DNA of 64,000 bases from assembly GCA_040290295.1 (NCBI GenBank), contig PSMW01000017.1, forward strand, positions 9,948 through 73,947. The letters are read 5' to 3'. Below the pieces are notes generated by a model. That model was not told the origin of the DNA. It was given only the letters and a program-made list of their open reading frames with translations, and made no database searches. Source of the DNA: CAADGV01 sp040290295. GTDB taxonomy: Bacteria > Bacteroidota > Ignavibacteria > UBA10030 > UBA6906. Shown here piece by piece: positions 9,354 to 17,726 of the stretch. A program made the translations under genes and the position numbers. Position 1 is the first letter of the stretch. Every line of letters begins with the position of its first letter.

Positions 9354-9829
9354 GATCGATGCGATCGTTGTTCGTCATGATTGTGCGGGAAGCTGCGCTG
9401 ATCGCCTTCGCCGCAGTGCTTCTCGGATTCGGGTATGGTTTCGTTATGAAGAAGGGGCTGTTCGCCCCGACTCAACCCACGAGCAACCTTCCTGTAGCAC
9501 CACCCGCGCCAACGTTCATCGACTACGAAGAGGCACTCCGCTGTTTCCGAGAAGGCTCAGCACTCTTTGTCGATGCACGTCACGAGTACGACTACAAGCT
9601 CGGACACATCCGTGGGGCGATCAACGTTCCGCTGAAGGACTTCGACCTTGCGACTTCGCCGCTAGCACCAACACCGAAGAACCAATTGATCGTGACGTAC
9701 TGCGATGGGGCTGAGTGCAACTCCAGCATCGAGCTGGCGCAGAAACTCGCTGCGGCAGGATTCACCAATGTCAAGATGTTTTTTGGGGGATGGAATGAAT
9801 GGCAACAGCACCACTTGCCGACGGAGTGA
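9350..9829 (+). CDS. Membrane-anchored rhodanese-domain protein
   Basis: 159 residues from a GTG that overlaps the preceding stop. One N-terminal membrane helix (about 13-32) is followed by a short Pro/Ala/Thr linker and a single rhodanese domain: LFVDARHEYDYKLGHIRGAINVPL, then the active-site Cys in TYCDGAECNSS. The domain therefore probably faces the periplasm, where such proteins handle sulfur transfer or thiol chemistry. Immediately downstream (25 bp) is a MauE/DoxX-like membrane protein, a pairing that suggests a joint redox or sulfur function. Confidence 0.88.
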   Translation: MRSMRSLFVMIVREAALIAFAAVLLGFGYGFVMKKGLFAPTQPTSNLPVAPPAPTFIDYEEALRCFREGSALFVDARHEYDYKLGHIRGAINVPLKDFDLATSPLAPTPKNQLIVTYCDGAECNSSIELAQKLAAAGFTNVKMFFGGWNEWQQHHLPTE

Positions 9830-9854
9830 CAATCAAGATGTTCGGAGTGAAACA

Positions 9855-10358
9855 ATGAAAGCGCTGAGAAAGGTGATCGACAATGCGTTCGTGGCGCTGA
9901 GCGCACGCATGCTGCTCGGGTTCATCTTCGTCGTTGCTAGCACCGATACGATCGCCGACCCGACGGCGTTTGCCACTTCGATTTCGTATTACAAGATCGT
10001 CGGTGCACCACTTACGCTCATCATTGCCACCGTCCTTCCGTGGCTGGAATTGTTGTGCGGGCTCTTTCTTCTTTTCGGCATGCTCACCAAAGGCAGCAGC
10101 GGACTCATTCTCCTCATGCTGGTCGTCTTCACCGGTGGCGTTCTCTCCGGTATTGCCCGCGGTTTAGATATATCGTGTGGGTGCTTCACGCGAGATCCCA
10201 CCGTGGATAAGATCGGGTGGCTGAAAGTGTCCGAGAACCTTCTGCTCATCGTGCTGGGCTTTGTGTGTCTTTTCACCAACTCCACTCGGTTCACTCTCGT
10301 GCATGGGGTCGATCCTGATTCATCCCCTGCACGCCGCTCGGCATCCGATGCGTCATAA
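9855..10358 (+). CDS. MauE/DoxX-family membrane protein
   Basis: 167 residues from ATG 9855. It has four hydrophobic helices (RMLLGFIFVVAS; TLIIATVLPWLELLCGLFLL; LILLMLVVFTGGVLSGIARG; NLLLIVLGFVCLF) and the diagnostic LDISCGCF motif between helices 3 and 4. MauE-type proteins act with thioredoxin-like partners in periplasmic disulfide formation; the CxC pair is probably the redox centre. The stop codon TAA (10356-10358) is abutted by a remnant of an unrelated gene, so this is the last intact gene before the accessory island. Confidence 0.8.
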   Translation: MKALRKVIDNAFVALSARMLLGFIFVVASTDTIADPTAFATSISYYKIVGAPLTLIIATVLPWLELLCGLFLLFGMLTKGSSGLILLMLVVFTGGVLSGIARGLDISCGCFTRDPTVDKIGWLKVSENLLLIVLGFVCLFTNSTRFTLVHGVDPDSSPARRSASDAS

Positions 10359-10414
10359 TCCTCATCATCGGCGTTGACCTTGCGTGGGGCGACAAGAAGC
10401 CCGACGGCGTATAA
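10358..10414 (+). pseudogene. 5' stub of a DUF429 protein
   Basis: Directly after the MauE-like stop, one frame reads ILIIGVDLAWGDKKPDGV and then stops. This matches the first beta strand and GVDLAWG motif of DUF429 proteins (RNase H-like fold). Only about 18 codons remain, then the sequence switches to an unrelated beta-helix gene. It marks the left break point of the accessory region. Confidence 0.5.
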
Positions 10415-10481
10415 GCAATCTATTCATCGGCACAGACAACGGAACAGGCACAGCCGTACACATGCCACCGGATGATAATAT

Positions 10482-10952
10482 CTTGCCCGCCCAGTGCTTC
10501 GCAACAACATCTTCTATCTTAACTGGCTTTCTTCTTCACCTGAAGGCGGAACGATCCAGGGCGGAGGTACACTGACCTACTCGAACATCTACAACCGTGA
10601 TAGCTCAACCTACACGCCGCCTCCGAACGCGATCAACTTCAAGCGCTACCCGAGCTTTGTCAACCCGGCATCAGGCGATTTCTCCCTCCGATACTTTTCG
10701 CCGAGCGTCGATTCTGGAGACCCAAGTGACTCTTTTGCTCTTGAGCCTGTCCCAAATGGGAATCGCATTAATCAAGGTCATCAAGGTAACACTCTGCTCG
10801 TGCCGGACCACTGGAACCTTCCCGCCACTGGAGGATGGATTGCCAGCGGACCTGTTCCCTCACCTTCAGGAATCGCTTGGATCGGCACCATCGCCTTGCT
10901 GAATGTGGCAGTATTTTATCAGGCTCTTGAGAATAGATTTAATTTTTCGTAA
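10482..10952 (+). pseudogene. C-terminal remnant of a right-handed beta-helix surface protein
   Basis: The frame from about 10482 reads VLRNNIFYLNWLSS, then a parallel beta-helix/choice-of-anchor-type end: YPSFVNPASGDFSLRYFSP, SVDSGDPSDSF, PVPNGNRINQGHQGNT. A hydrophobic segment (IAWIGTIALLNVAVFYQAL) follows and a stop at 10952. The upstream frame is closed by stops and no start or signal peptide remains, so it is 5'-truncated. Confidence 0.55.
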
Positions 10953-11098
10953 GAATGGACCAACATTCCGAGGAGGTACCTCCTGATGCACGTGAACAAG
11001 CCGCCAACCCAACCGCAGCCTCCATCGATACGGAGCGCTGAACGAAGACTCGGAAGAGACACTCTCCTCGCCCCCCCCACACACACCTTTTCCTCGAT

Positions 11099-11401
11099 AT
11101 GGCGAATCGTCTTGCCGTCAGCTTTCCATATAACGAACACGATATCCGAGAGATAAAGAAAATTTCCGGACACAGATGGCATCCCAATCAAAAGTGCTGG
11201 ACCGTTCCGTTTAGTCCTGAGAACACACAGCAGCTTTTAGCACTGTTCGATGGAAAGAAGGTGAACGTAGCCCCTGAGCTTCGAGCACGGCTGGGCGGGG
11301 CCAAAGCAACTATAGAACTGCCTCCAGTCTCGGTCCAATCCACTGGTGGACTTTGCCGCCCGCCCCGTCTCTGGTGGGCAAGAAGGCCGTGCCGAGGATG
11401 A
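11099..11401 (+). pseudogene. Truncated tyrosine-recombinase-like N-terminal module (possible integrase relic)
   Basis: 100 residues beginning MANRLAVSFPYNEHDIREIK. The pattern KISGHRWHPNQKCWTVPFSP plus ENTQQLLALF resembles the HARP-like N-terminal module at the start of many Bacteroidota/Ignavibacteria tyrosine recombinases; the same module also occurs in some helicases. No core-binding or catalytic R..HxxR..Y region follows: after residue 75 the reading becomes low-complexity and stops. It lies about 350 bp upstream of the first cassette boundary and on the same strand as the cassettes. Identification as an integrase relic is inference. Confidence 0.4.
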
Positions 11402-11587
11402 TCGATATGACCGTCTTGAATATCATCTGTGTAACTGCTCTACGAAAAAGTAATGAACGTGGAAGAAGGAGTCAAGGAATTCCGGAAAGGCCAGGATGTC
11501 TCAGTTTCCGCGGACAGCCGATAGGCTGACGAGCACAATGTAGGCAGGGTAGGCGACTGATGCAAGAGAAAAGTGAAACGATTTAAC

Positions 11588-11640
11588 GTGCGACTCATCC
11601 CGATTTTTACCGGGACATAAGGGTGGGAAGTGAGTCGCAC
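11588..11640. repeat. Long nested hairpin, 10-bp perfect outer arms
   Basis: GTGCGACTCA (11588-11597) is the exact reverse complement of TGAGTCGCAC (11631-11640), with further pairing inside (TCCCG against CGGGA or GGGA). The left side is preceded by ATTTAAC, which fits the integron inverse-core consensus RYYYAAC, but no GTTRRRY is found on the right, so it may be a degenerate short attC, a MITE end or a terminator. The rest of 11402-11748 shows no convincing gene. Confidence 0.45.
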
Positions 11641-11748
11641 TTGTAAAAAAATAATGTTGACGATGTGCAGGAAAGTTAGCAAATTCGCGGCGATGAAAGA
11701 CAAGGTGGACAGGTTATGACCAAGACTGGGAACGAAGCTATAAGACAA

Positions 11749-11816
11749 ATAGACGAAGTTCGTCTATTACGCCGTAATGGGAATATAGACGAAGTTCGTT
11801 AACTCACTAGTTATAG
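11749..11816 (+). promoter_or_regulatory. Candidate integron attachment site (attI-like) with two direct repeats
   Basis: ATAGACGAAGTTCGT occurs twice (from 11749 and from 11785). The first copy is part of a 9-bp-arm palindrome ATAGACGAA-G-TTCGTCTAT. ATTAC-GCC-GTAAT lies between them. The block ends at GTTATAG (11810-11816), where the first cassette begins. attI sites in known integrons carry direct repeats next to the GTT crossover, so the arrangement fits, but no similar published site is being claimed. Confidence 0.35.
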
Positions 11817-11849
11817 GCAATTGCCCGCACTAAGGAAGGAGTAGTCTCA

Positions 11850-12782
11850 ATGGCAAATCTATTCTGGAAGCAAAAGGGGAAGAAGACACTCAACCTTGTC
11901 TCTACTCCGTTTGCTTCTGAGGAAGAATTCGAGAAGGTCATCTTTGAAACGAAGGAGATACTCGAAGACATTTTTCTCATCAAGCGACAAATCCGAGGCG
12001 GCAAGAAGGCTGGCATTCCTGACATTGTTGGCATCGACAACGACGGCAACGTGTGCATCGTTGAGATGAAAAATGTTACCATTGACGCTTCTGTCATTCC
12101 TCAAGTTTTGGCTTATGCGTTCTGGGCACAGAAAAATCCTGACTCCATCAAGAATCTTTGGCTTGAAGCACCCAAGCAACCAGAAGATGTTGTCGTAAAT
12201 TGGGACAATTACGAAGTCAAAATAATCATCATTGCTCCCTCAATCGAGCATTCAACTCTTGAACTCGTAAACACTATCACGTATCCCGTTGACCTGATTG
12301 AAATCAAACGCTGGGTCGAAGGTCCGAATCAGTTTCTTCTTGTTAACAAGTTGGAACCCGAGCAACCGAAGAAAGTTCGTGCGGTTCGAGGTCTCGAAAC
12401 TTACGACTGTGCTTTCTACGAGAGCCATTACAACAAACTTAGCGTCAATGCGTTCTTGAGCTTTGCTGAGGAAACCGAGCATCTTATCAAGTCGAAGGGT
12501 TGGCCCCTCGAAATGAAGTTCAACAAGCACTACTGCGGTTTCAAGCACGGCTTCTTCAACGCCTTTGGCATCAAGTGGATCGGCTCTAAGACGTTTGCTT
12601 TCTTTTTCAAGCTACCAAAGTCTGCTGCCGAGAAGACTCAACCCGAAGGTCTCAAGATGGATCGATACGAGGATCAATGGAAGGAAGCGGTCTACAAGGT
12701 CGATCCATCAAAAACCAAAGTCAAAGCCTTCTTGCCACTCTTTGAGAAGGCTCTCAATTCTGTAACTGGAAAGGTTGAGTGA
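11850..12782 (+). CDS. PD-(D/E)XK-type nuclease-like protein (cassette 1 cargo)
   Basis: 310 residues, intact, with ggaagga just upstream. The N-terminal half carries a PD-(D/E)XK-like core: GIPDIVGIDNDGNVCIVEMKN supplies Asp and the E-x-K pair, preceded by a conserved Glu-rich helix (EEEFEKVIFETKEILED) as in endonuclease NucS or restriction-like folds. The C-terminal part (DRYEDQWKEAVYK, KTKVKAFLPLFEKAL) is of unknown fold. It is the only coding sequence of cassette 1. The first 19 nt of the cassette and the 19 nt just after its stop are inverted repeats. A defence or DNA-repair role is plausible for a cassette-borne nuclease, but nothing here shows the target. Confidence 0.72.
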   Translation: MANLFWKQKGKKTLNLVSTPFASEEEFEKVIFETKEILEDIFLIKRQIRGGKKAGIPDIVGIDNDGNVCIVEMKNVTIDASVIPQVLAYAFWAQKNPDSIKNLWLEAPKQPEDVVVNWDNYEVKIIIIAPSIEHSTLELVNTITYPVDLIEIKRWVEGPNQFLLVNKLEPEQPKKVRAVRGLETYDCAFYESHYNKLSVNAFLSFAEETEHLIKSKGWPLEMKFNKHYCGFKHGFFNAFGIKWIGSKTFAFFFKLPKSAAEKTQPEGLKMDRYEDQWKEAVYKVDPSKTKVKAFLPLFEKALNSVTGKVE

Positions 12783-12794
12783 GCGGGCAACTGC

Positions 12795-12974
12795 CTATAA
12801 CAAGCAAAACACCGACGCATCATCTTTTGATAAGGATTATAGATGTCGCTCAATGCTGTTGCTCACAATTTGGTTTGCGCCGCCCGCCGCGAGAGAATTA
12901 GTCTTTTGTAGCAGCGGTCGTCGCATCATTTTGTAGTTCGCAACAGCACTGCGGTGTTTTGCTAAACGTTAGAC
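12795..12974 (+). repeat. attC-like recombination site 1
   Basis: Bounded by CTATAAC (12795-12801) and GTTAGAC (12968-12974). Outer stem: AGCAAAACACCG (12803-12814) pairs perfectly with CGGTGTTTTGCT (12952-12963). Inner pairing TGCTGTTGC against GCAACAGCA. The left arm carries the roughly 40-nt block seen in the other sites (CGACGC.TCATC.TTTGATA.GGATTATAGA..TCGCTCAA, written with gaps). At 180 nt it is at the long end for attC sites. Confidence 0.68.
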
Positions 12975-13020
12975 GGAATGCCATCACCAATTAACTCATA
13001 TCACAAGAAAGGAGTTTCAT

Positions 13021-14622
13021 ATGCCAAGCATACTCAAAGGAAGATGGGAGCCAGTCTATATTGGCAACAATCCCAGTGCTGGAGTTCTCAACTCACAGCA
13101 AACTGCCGTTCATGCTTGCTTAGCGTACAACCCAAACGACGGCACATGGAAAGTTCTTTAGTTTCGTGCTGCCGATCTCGAGGAAGGAAACACCTGGGTC
13201 AAGACACGCATGTGGCGTTCTGCATCAACGAGCCAGATTACTGCGCAGAGAATTCCTGATTGGCCAGGCGGAACAGAGAAGCCAAGAATATTCTGTGGAG
13301 GCCATGCGTTCATGCACGATGGCAAGCTCTTCGTTGCTGGAGGAAATCTTGGTCAAGTCGTGCAACCTTTTAGGGGTCTAAACTACGCATACATCTTTGA
13401 TCCAACGATAGCAGACGAAAACACAAAGTGGGGTTACTTAGGCTCACCCGGATCACCGAACCGAATGTCAGCGGGAAGATGGTACCCAACGGTGACTCTT
13501 CTCCCAGATCGCCGTCTGTTGGTAATGTCCGGGTATATCACCGAGAGCCTGCCTGATCCCTACAATCGCACTCCTGAGATGTGGAATCCTCAAACTGGTC
13601 AATGGATTCGGCGAACTGCTCAACAAGCCAAGATGCCTTTCGACGCTCTTTACCCTGGTGCACATGTCGTTCCACGAGGACAGTATCAAGGGCAAGTGTT
13701 CTATTCCATGCCGATGCTGCAATCGTATGTCTTCGATCCCAATTTCGATGGTAATCCCAACGGCAGCACTTACTATTGGAAAGCTGTTCCGAACACCGCG
13801 CGTTCGTTCTTTCGAGATGGAGGCTGTTCTATTCTTCTCCCGATCAAGTTGAGCCCAAGCACAGAAGCGAAAGTGTTAATCCTCGGCGGGATGCAGGATG
13901 ATCCTGCCTTTGGTACTGCAGTTGCAACAAACACAGCCGAGATCATCGACCTTGGTGCCGCAAACCCTGTTTGGCAATCTGCAGCTTCAATGATAATGGA
14001 ACGCACCCATGCCAATGCGATCATCCTTCCCGACGGAAAGATTCTTGTCACTGGCGGCAAGCAGATCTCCTTCAGGGAAGGTGCCGTAACCTTTGCTGAA
14101 ATGTATGATCCTGACACCAATACCTGGACGCTCCTTCCCCCGAGCAGCTACACAAGGATGTACCACTCTGCTTCTATTCTACTACCCGATGCAACCGTGT
14201 GGGTTGGTGGAGGGGACACTCTGGGCGGAAGTCCTTCGAGCGATTTCATTGAGATATACAAGCCGGGATATTTGTTTGATCCTCCTGATCCCCAAGTGCG
14301 ACCGAATATTCTTTCCATCAGCACAACTCAGATCACATACAATAGTGCCTTCACCATTGAAGTAAATTATCCTGTTGATTCAGCTATTCTCATAAGCCTT
14401 GGCGCAACCAGCCATGCGTTTGACCAGAGCCAACGGGCAATTTACCTCAAACTTAGTTCTCTTCCGCCTAACGGCACGAACCCGTACAGCGTCACAACCC
14501 CGGCGAATGCAAACATAGCTCCACCAGGCTATTACCTGTTCTTTGTTTTGAGGCCGAAGTCGGCGAGTCAATCCGGTATGAATAGAATCCCGTCTGTTGC
14601 GAACTTCCTGAGATTGGCATAA
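13021..14622 (+). pseudogene. Kelch / galactose-oxidase-like secreted protein (DUF1929), interrupted by an amber codon
   Basis: With ATG 13021 (RBS aaagga) the frame runs 46 codons to an in-frame TAG at 13159-13161 and then continues in the same frame to 14622, about 533 codons in all. Kelch-type motifs support a seven-bladed propeller: CGGHAFMHDGKLFVAGG, RWYPTVTLLPDRRLLVMSG, HANAIILPDGKILVTGG, MYHSASILLPDATVWVGGG. The end is a DUF1929 early-set-like domain (TTPANANIAPPGYYLFFVL, IPSVANFLRLA). Family members are secreted copper-radical oxidases, but catalytic Cys/Tyr residues cannot be assigned safely. A shortened product could restart at ATG 13210. It is the first gene of cassette 2. No signal peptide is visible at the chosen start. 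Confidence 0.72.
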
Positions 14623-14636
14623 CCGGGAGGACAGTG

Positions 14637-16349
14637 ATGGACTACGTGTTCTCTCGACCGATGAGGTCGTCCTCAATCCTATTTCTTTTTGCTTTTCGTT
14701 TCGTGATTGCTCAATGGTCAAACGACCCGAACGTCAATACACCAATCTCGACTGCTAACGGCGATCAGCAAGTACCTGCTATCGTGAGTGATGGTGCACG
14801 AGGGGCTATTATTACATGGAAAGACACACGGAACACTATTTGGCCCGATATTTACGTTCAACGGGTTAATCAGTCTGGTATCATCCAATGGACGACAAAT
14901 GGAGTTCCAGTTGCCGTGGGAGGATTTCGAATGCATGAGTTTCCTAGGATGTCGATTGACGGAACTGGCGGCGCCATAATTGCGTGGAGGGAATCACCTC
15001 CACAGCCTAATCTCAATTATGACATCTACGCACAGCGGATTAACACATCGGGTGTTGTGCAATGGCCGTCAGGTTGCATTCCAATTTGTGCATTGCCGGG
15101 CCATCAAGGACCATATTCCATTGTGTATGATGGCACGAGAGGCGCATTCATTCTTTGGGGAGATGGTAGGAGGGTCGGCTTCAGTGACATCTATATACAG
15201 CGTGTAAATGCCCTTGGACAAGCGCAATGGGATTCAAACGGGGTTCCCATATTTACGTTATACACCCCGGTGGGCCCATCCGCTACAATGACAAACGATG
15301 GTGCAGGAGGCGTTATCATTACGTGACGTGGCATGACATGCGTAATCTCAACGACATTAACATCTACGCGCAACGTGTGAACGCATCAGGAACAACGCTT
15401 TGGACATCAAACGGTGTTGCCGTTTGCACACACCCGGCCTATCAGCGTGAGCCTAAGTATTGTCAGCGACGGTTCCGAGGGAGCTATAATCACATGGGGC
15501 GATGACCGCAATACTCCTGGCTCGGATTACGTTTTTGCTCAGCGGATCAGTGCTTTAGGCGCAAGACAATGGGCAACAGACGGAGTACGCATACCTGGTT
15601 TGGGCGCATCGCCTCATTCCATTGTAGGTGACGGAGCGGGTGGTGCAATCATCGCTGGTATCAGCCACAATAACGTCCGTGCACACCGCATCAGTGCCGA
15701 AGGAGCTCTGCTCTGGGATTCTAGTGGCGTTGTCCTTTCTACCGAACCTATAAATTACAACACAGCTATCGCGAGCGATAATGCGGGTGGCGCAATTGTC
15801 GCATGGCTCGATACCCGCAATGACTCAACGCATAACATCACCGACATCTATGCCCAACGCGTAAATGCTTCAGGTGCTGTCATGTGGCAAACCAATGGAG
15901 TTCCAATCACAACGGCTCCCGGCAATCAATTCAATCTCGCAATCACAACCGATGGGGCCAGCGGAGCGATCATCGCATGGACAGATTGGCGCAGTGGCAC
16001 CAACGCTAACATCTACGCACAACAAGTAAGTGCAAATGGGATTCTTGGGCAAGTGACTTCGGTCCAGAAGGAAGAGACTCTACCGAAAGACTTTGCTATG
16101 CTTCAGAACTATCCCAATCCGTTTAATTCCTCGACTACGATCGAGTTCGAGATTCCTCGGTCGACATTTGTCAGAGTTGTTATAGGCAATTATCTCGGCC
16201 AGCAAATTGCAACCTTAGTGAGCAGACAACTTGCGCCCGGAAAATATCGTGAGTCCTTCAACGCAAGTAAGCTTTCAAGTGGCGTCTATTTCTACAAGCT
16301 TCTAACATCAGAATCATCAATCGTAAAGAAAATGTTATTGCTGAGATGA
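14637..16349 (+). pseudogene. T9SS-exported repeat protein with C-terminal sorting domain, two frameshifts
   Basis: Starts at ATG 14637 behind gggagga, 14 bp after the kelch gene. A signal peptide (SSILFLFAFRFVIAQ) precedes about ten copies of a 45-50-residue repeat of the form GGAIIxWxDxRN..DIYAQRVNxSGxxxWxxNGVPI. The C-terminus is a type A sorting domain (FAMLQNYPNPFNSSTTIEF, then LSSGVYFYKLL, SSIVKKMLLLR), the signal for export through the type IX system. The frame breaks twice: a 5-bp tandem duplication ACGTG-ACGTG at 15321-15330, and an extra base near 15453-15456 (cctaagtatt should read CCT AGT ATT). Correcting both gives one continuous protein of about 570 residues. Confidence 0.82.
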
Positions 16350-16361
16350 TGATGGCACTAC

Positions 16362-16495
16362 GCCTAACAAGCGTGTTCACGACGCTCACATCGTTTGATA
16401 TGGATTATAGAGTTCGCTCAACACAGTTTGCCGCGAAAAGAATTGGTCATTTGATAGCGGCAAACTGCGCTGCGTGCTTTTGGTAAACGTTATGC
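16362..16495 (+). repeat. attC-like recombination site 2
   Basis: From GCCTAAC (16362-16368) to GTTATGC (16489-16495). Inner stem CAGTTTGCCGC (16424-16434) / GCGGCAAACTG (16457-16467) is perfect over 11 bp. The left arm carries the shared block (from about 16379, CGACGCTCACATCGTTTGAT). Sequence 16348-16368 is the near reverse complement (17 of 21) of the cassette 2 left end at 12968-12988. Confidence 0.7.
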
Positions 16496-16566
16496 GTCAT
16501 GGCCGCCAGCAACAAAATGATTATCTAACCAACTAAGTTAATCACAAGCACTAGGAGGATCTCATC

Positions 16567-17133
16567 ATGGCAGAATTGATAGTTCCCATCACACTCAAAC
16601 AGTACTGGTATGAGGATATCACGAAGGCGGAAGCAATCAGACGATTGGATGGCCGAAACCTCGATCCAGAAACTCGTGCTGAAATAGAGCGGGACATTCC
16701 AGAACGCTCTCGACATTACCTGACTTTCGAAGCCCCATTTTTTCGAGAATATCTTGATTGGGGAGATGGCGTTGCAAGTCTCATTCTCCTCCTTCCCATG
16801 AAGGTGGGAGTAAACAATTTTGTTGTGCAAGGTTTCGTAGATAAGTCTGGGATATCTGGGGTCTGGCGCTCTGAATTCACTGTTGATTTACAAAAAGGAC
16901 TGTTCGAAAATGGCAAGCCCGTTCCATTTAATTATTCTAACGAGCCTGTCCAACTAAATCTTGATGTCACGTTCGTCGTCCCCGAGCCTGAACCAGAGAG
17001 ACCTCGTTGCAGTTGCAGAGCCTGCGAATGGGTTCATTCGTTGCTCGGAATTCACTGGGCCGATCCTTTGTGTTGCTTGGGTTGCTGTTTCAACATAAAT
17101 CACAGGCCCGCTCTTGTTTTCGAGCAATTCTGA
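16567..17133 (+). CDS. Hypothetical protein with Cys-rich C-terminus (cassette 3 cargo)
   Basis: 188 residues from ATG 16567 with a strong RBS (aggagg). I do not recognise the family. The N-terminal 130 residues are soluble-looking and acidic/aromatic mixed, followed by a Pro/Glu linker (VVPEPEPERPR) and a C-terminal part with clustered Cys (CSCRACEW, DPLCCLGCCF) that could bind metal or be lipid-proximal. It ends 3 bp before the next gene, so the two are co-transcribed within one cassette. Confidence 0.6.
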   Translation: MAELIVPITLKQYWYEDITKAEAIRRLDGRNLDPETRAEIERDIPERSRHYLTFEAPFFREYLDWGDGVASLILLLPMKVGVNNFVVQGFVDKSGISGVWRSEFTVDLQKGLFENGKPVPFNYSNEPVQLNLDVTFVVPEPEPERPRCSCRACEWVHSLLGIHWADPLCCLGCCFNINHRPALVFEQF

Positions 17134-17136
17134 ATC

Positions 17137-17562
17137 ATGAAAACAATTCTACGCAACGAGGTCCTAGCAATTCTCTTTGGTTTGAGTGCGTGTTCTTGGG
17201 TACCACACTGGGCTTGCCACTATTATCGACTCGAAACCGAAAGCACATTCGTTGTGGGGAATTGGAGCTTCTCTTCAACGGATAGCATTGCAAGTTTGCT
17301 GGTTTACGGATCGCTAATCGTACTAAACTTGGTTTCCATTTCCGTTAGTAAGCTGCGGGTTTCGGCATCTCTGATCACTGGCCTTTGTCATGTTATTATT
17401 GGATCGATTCACCTATATCGTTTGTGGAATCCCTTCACATTTGAAGTGTTTGGATACACATGGTCTTATGGTGCATCAGTTAGAGAAGTGGTAATAGTGG
17501 TTCCGTTTGGTTTACTTTGCTTGTTCGTTGCTTCGAAACTGCATCACCAGAAAGCTTTGTAA
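17137..17562 (+). CDS. Small membrane protein, unknown function (cassette 3 cargo)
   Basis: 141 residues starting 3 bp after the preceding stop. Four hydrophobic segments are visible (about 8-25, 50-68, 78-95, 110-132) with short polar loops and a His-rich tail (KLHHQKAL). It belongs to no family I can name. It is intact, and its stop lies just before the inverted-repeat arm that opens attC site 3 (17578-17601). Confidence 0.6.
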   Translation: MKTILRNEVLAILFGLSACSWVPHWACHYYRLETESTFVVGNWSFSSTDSIASLLVYGSLIVLNLVSISVSKLRVSASLITGLCHVIIGSIHLYRLWNPFTFEVFGYTWSYGASVREVVIVVPFGLLCLFVASKLHHQKAL

Positions 17563-17594
17563 TTTTCATGGTCAATTTGCTGGCGGCCACGAAC

Positions 17595-17726
17595 GCATAA
17601 CAACCAAAAGCACGACGCTCACATCGTTTGATATGAATTATGGAGTTCGCTCAATCCCGCCAGCCACAAGAAAATTATTCATTCATAGTGGCTGGCGGGA
17701 CTGCGTGCTTTTGGTGAACGTTATGC
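17595..17726 (+). repeat. attC-like recombination site 3 (best-formed)
   Basis: From GCATAAC (17595-17601) to GTTATGC (17720-17726), exact complements of each other. Outer stem ACCAAAAGCACG (17603-17614) / CGTGCTTTTGGT (17704-17715), 12 of 12. Inner stem TCCCGCCAGCCAC (17655-17667) / GTGGCTGGCGGGA (17688-17700), 13 of 13. Between the two left-arm stems lies the roughly 40-nt shared block; the right arm has only 3 nt there, giving a large one-sided bulge. Extra bases gaac just before GTT resemble the extrahelical bases of classical attC. Confidence 0.78.
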
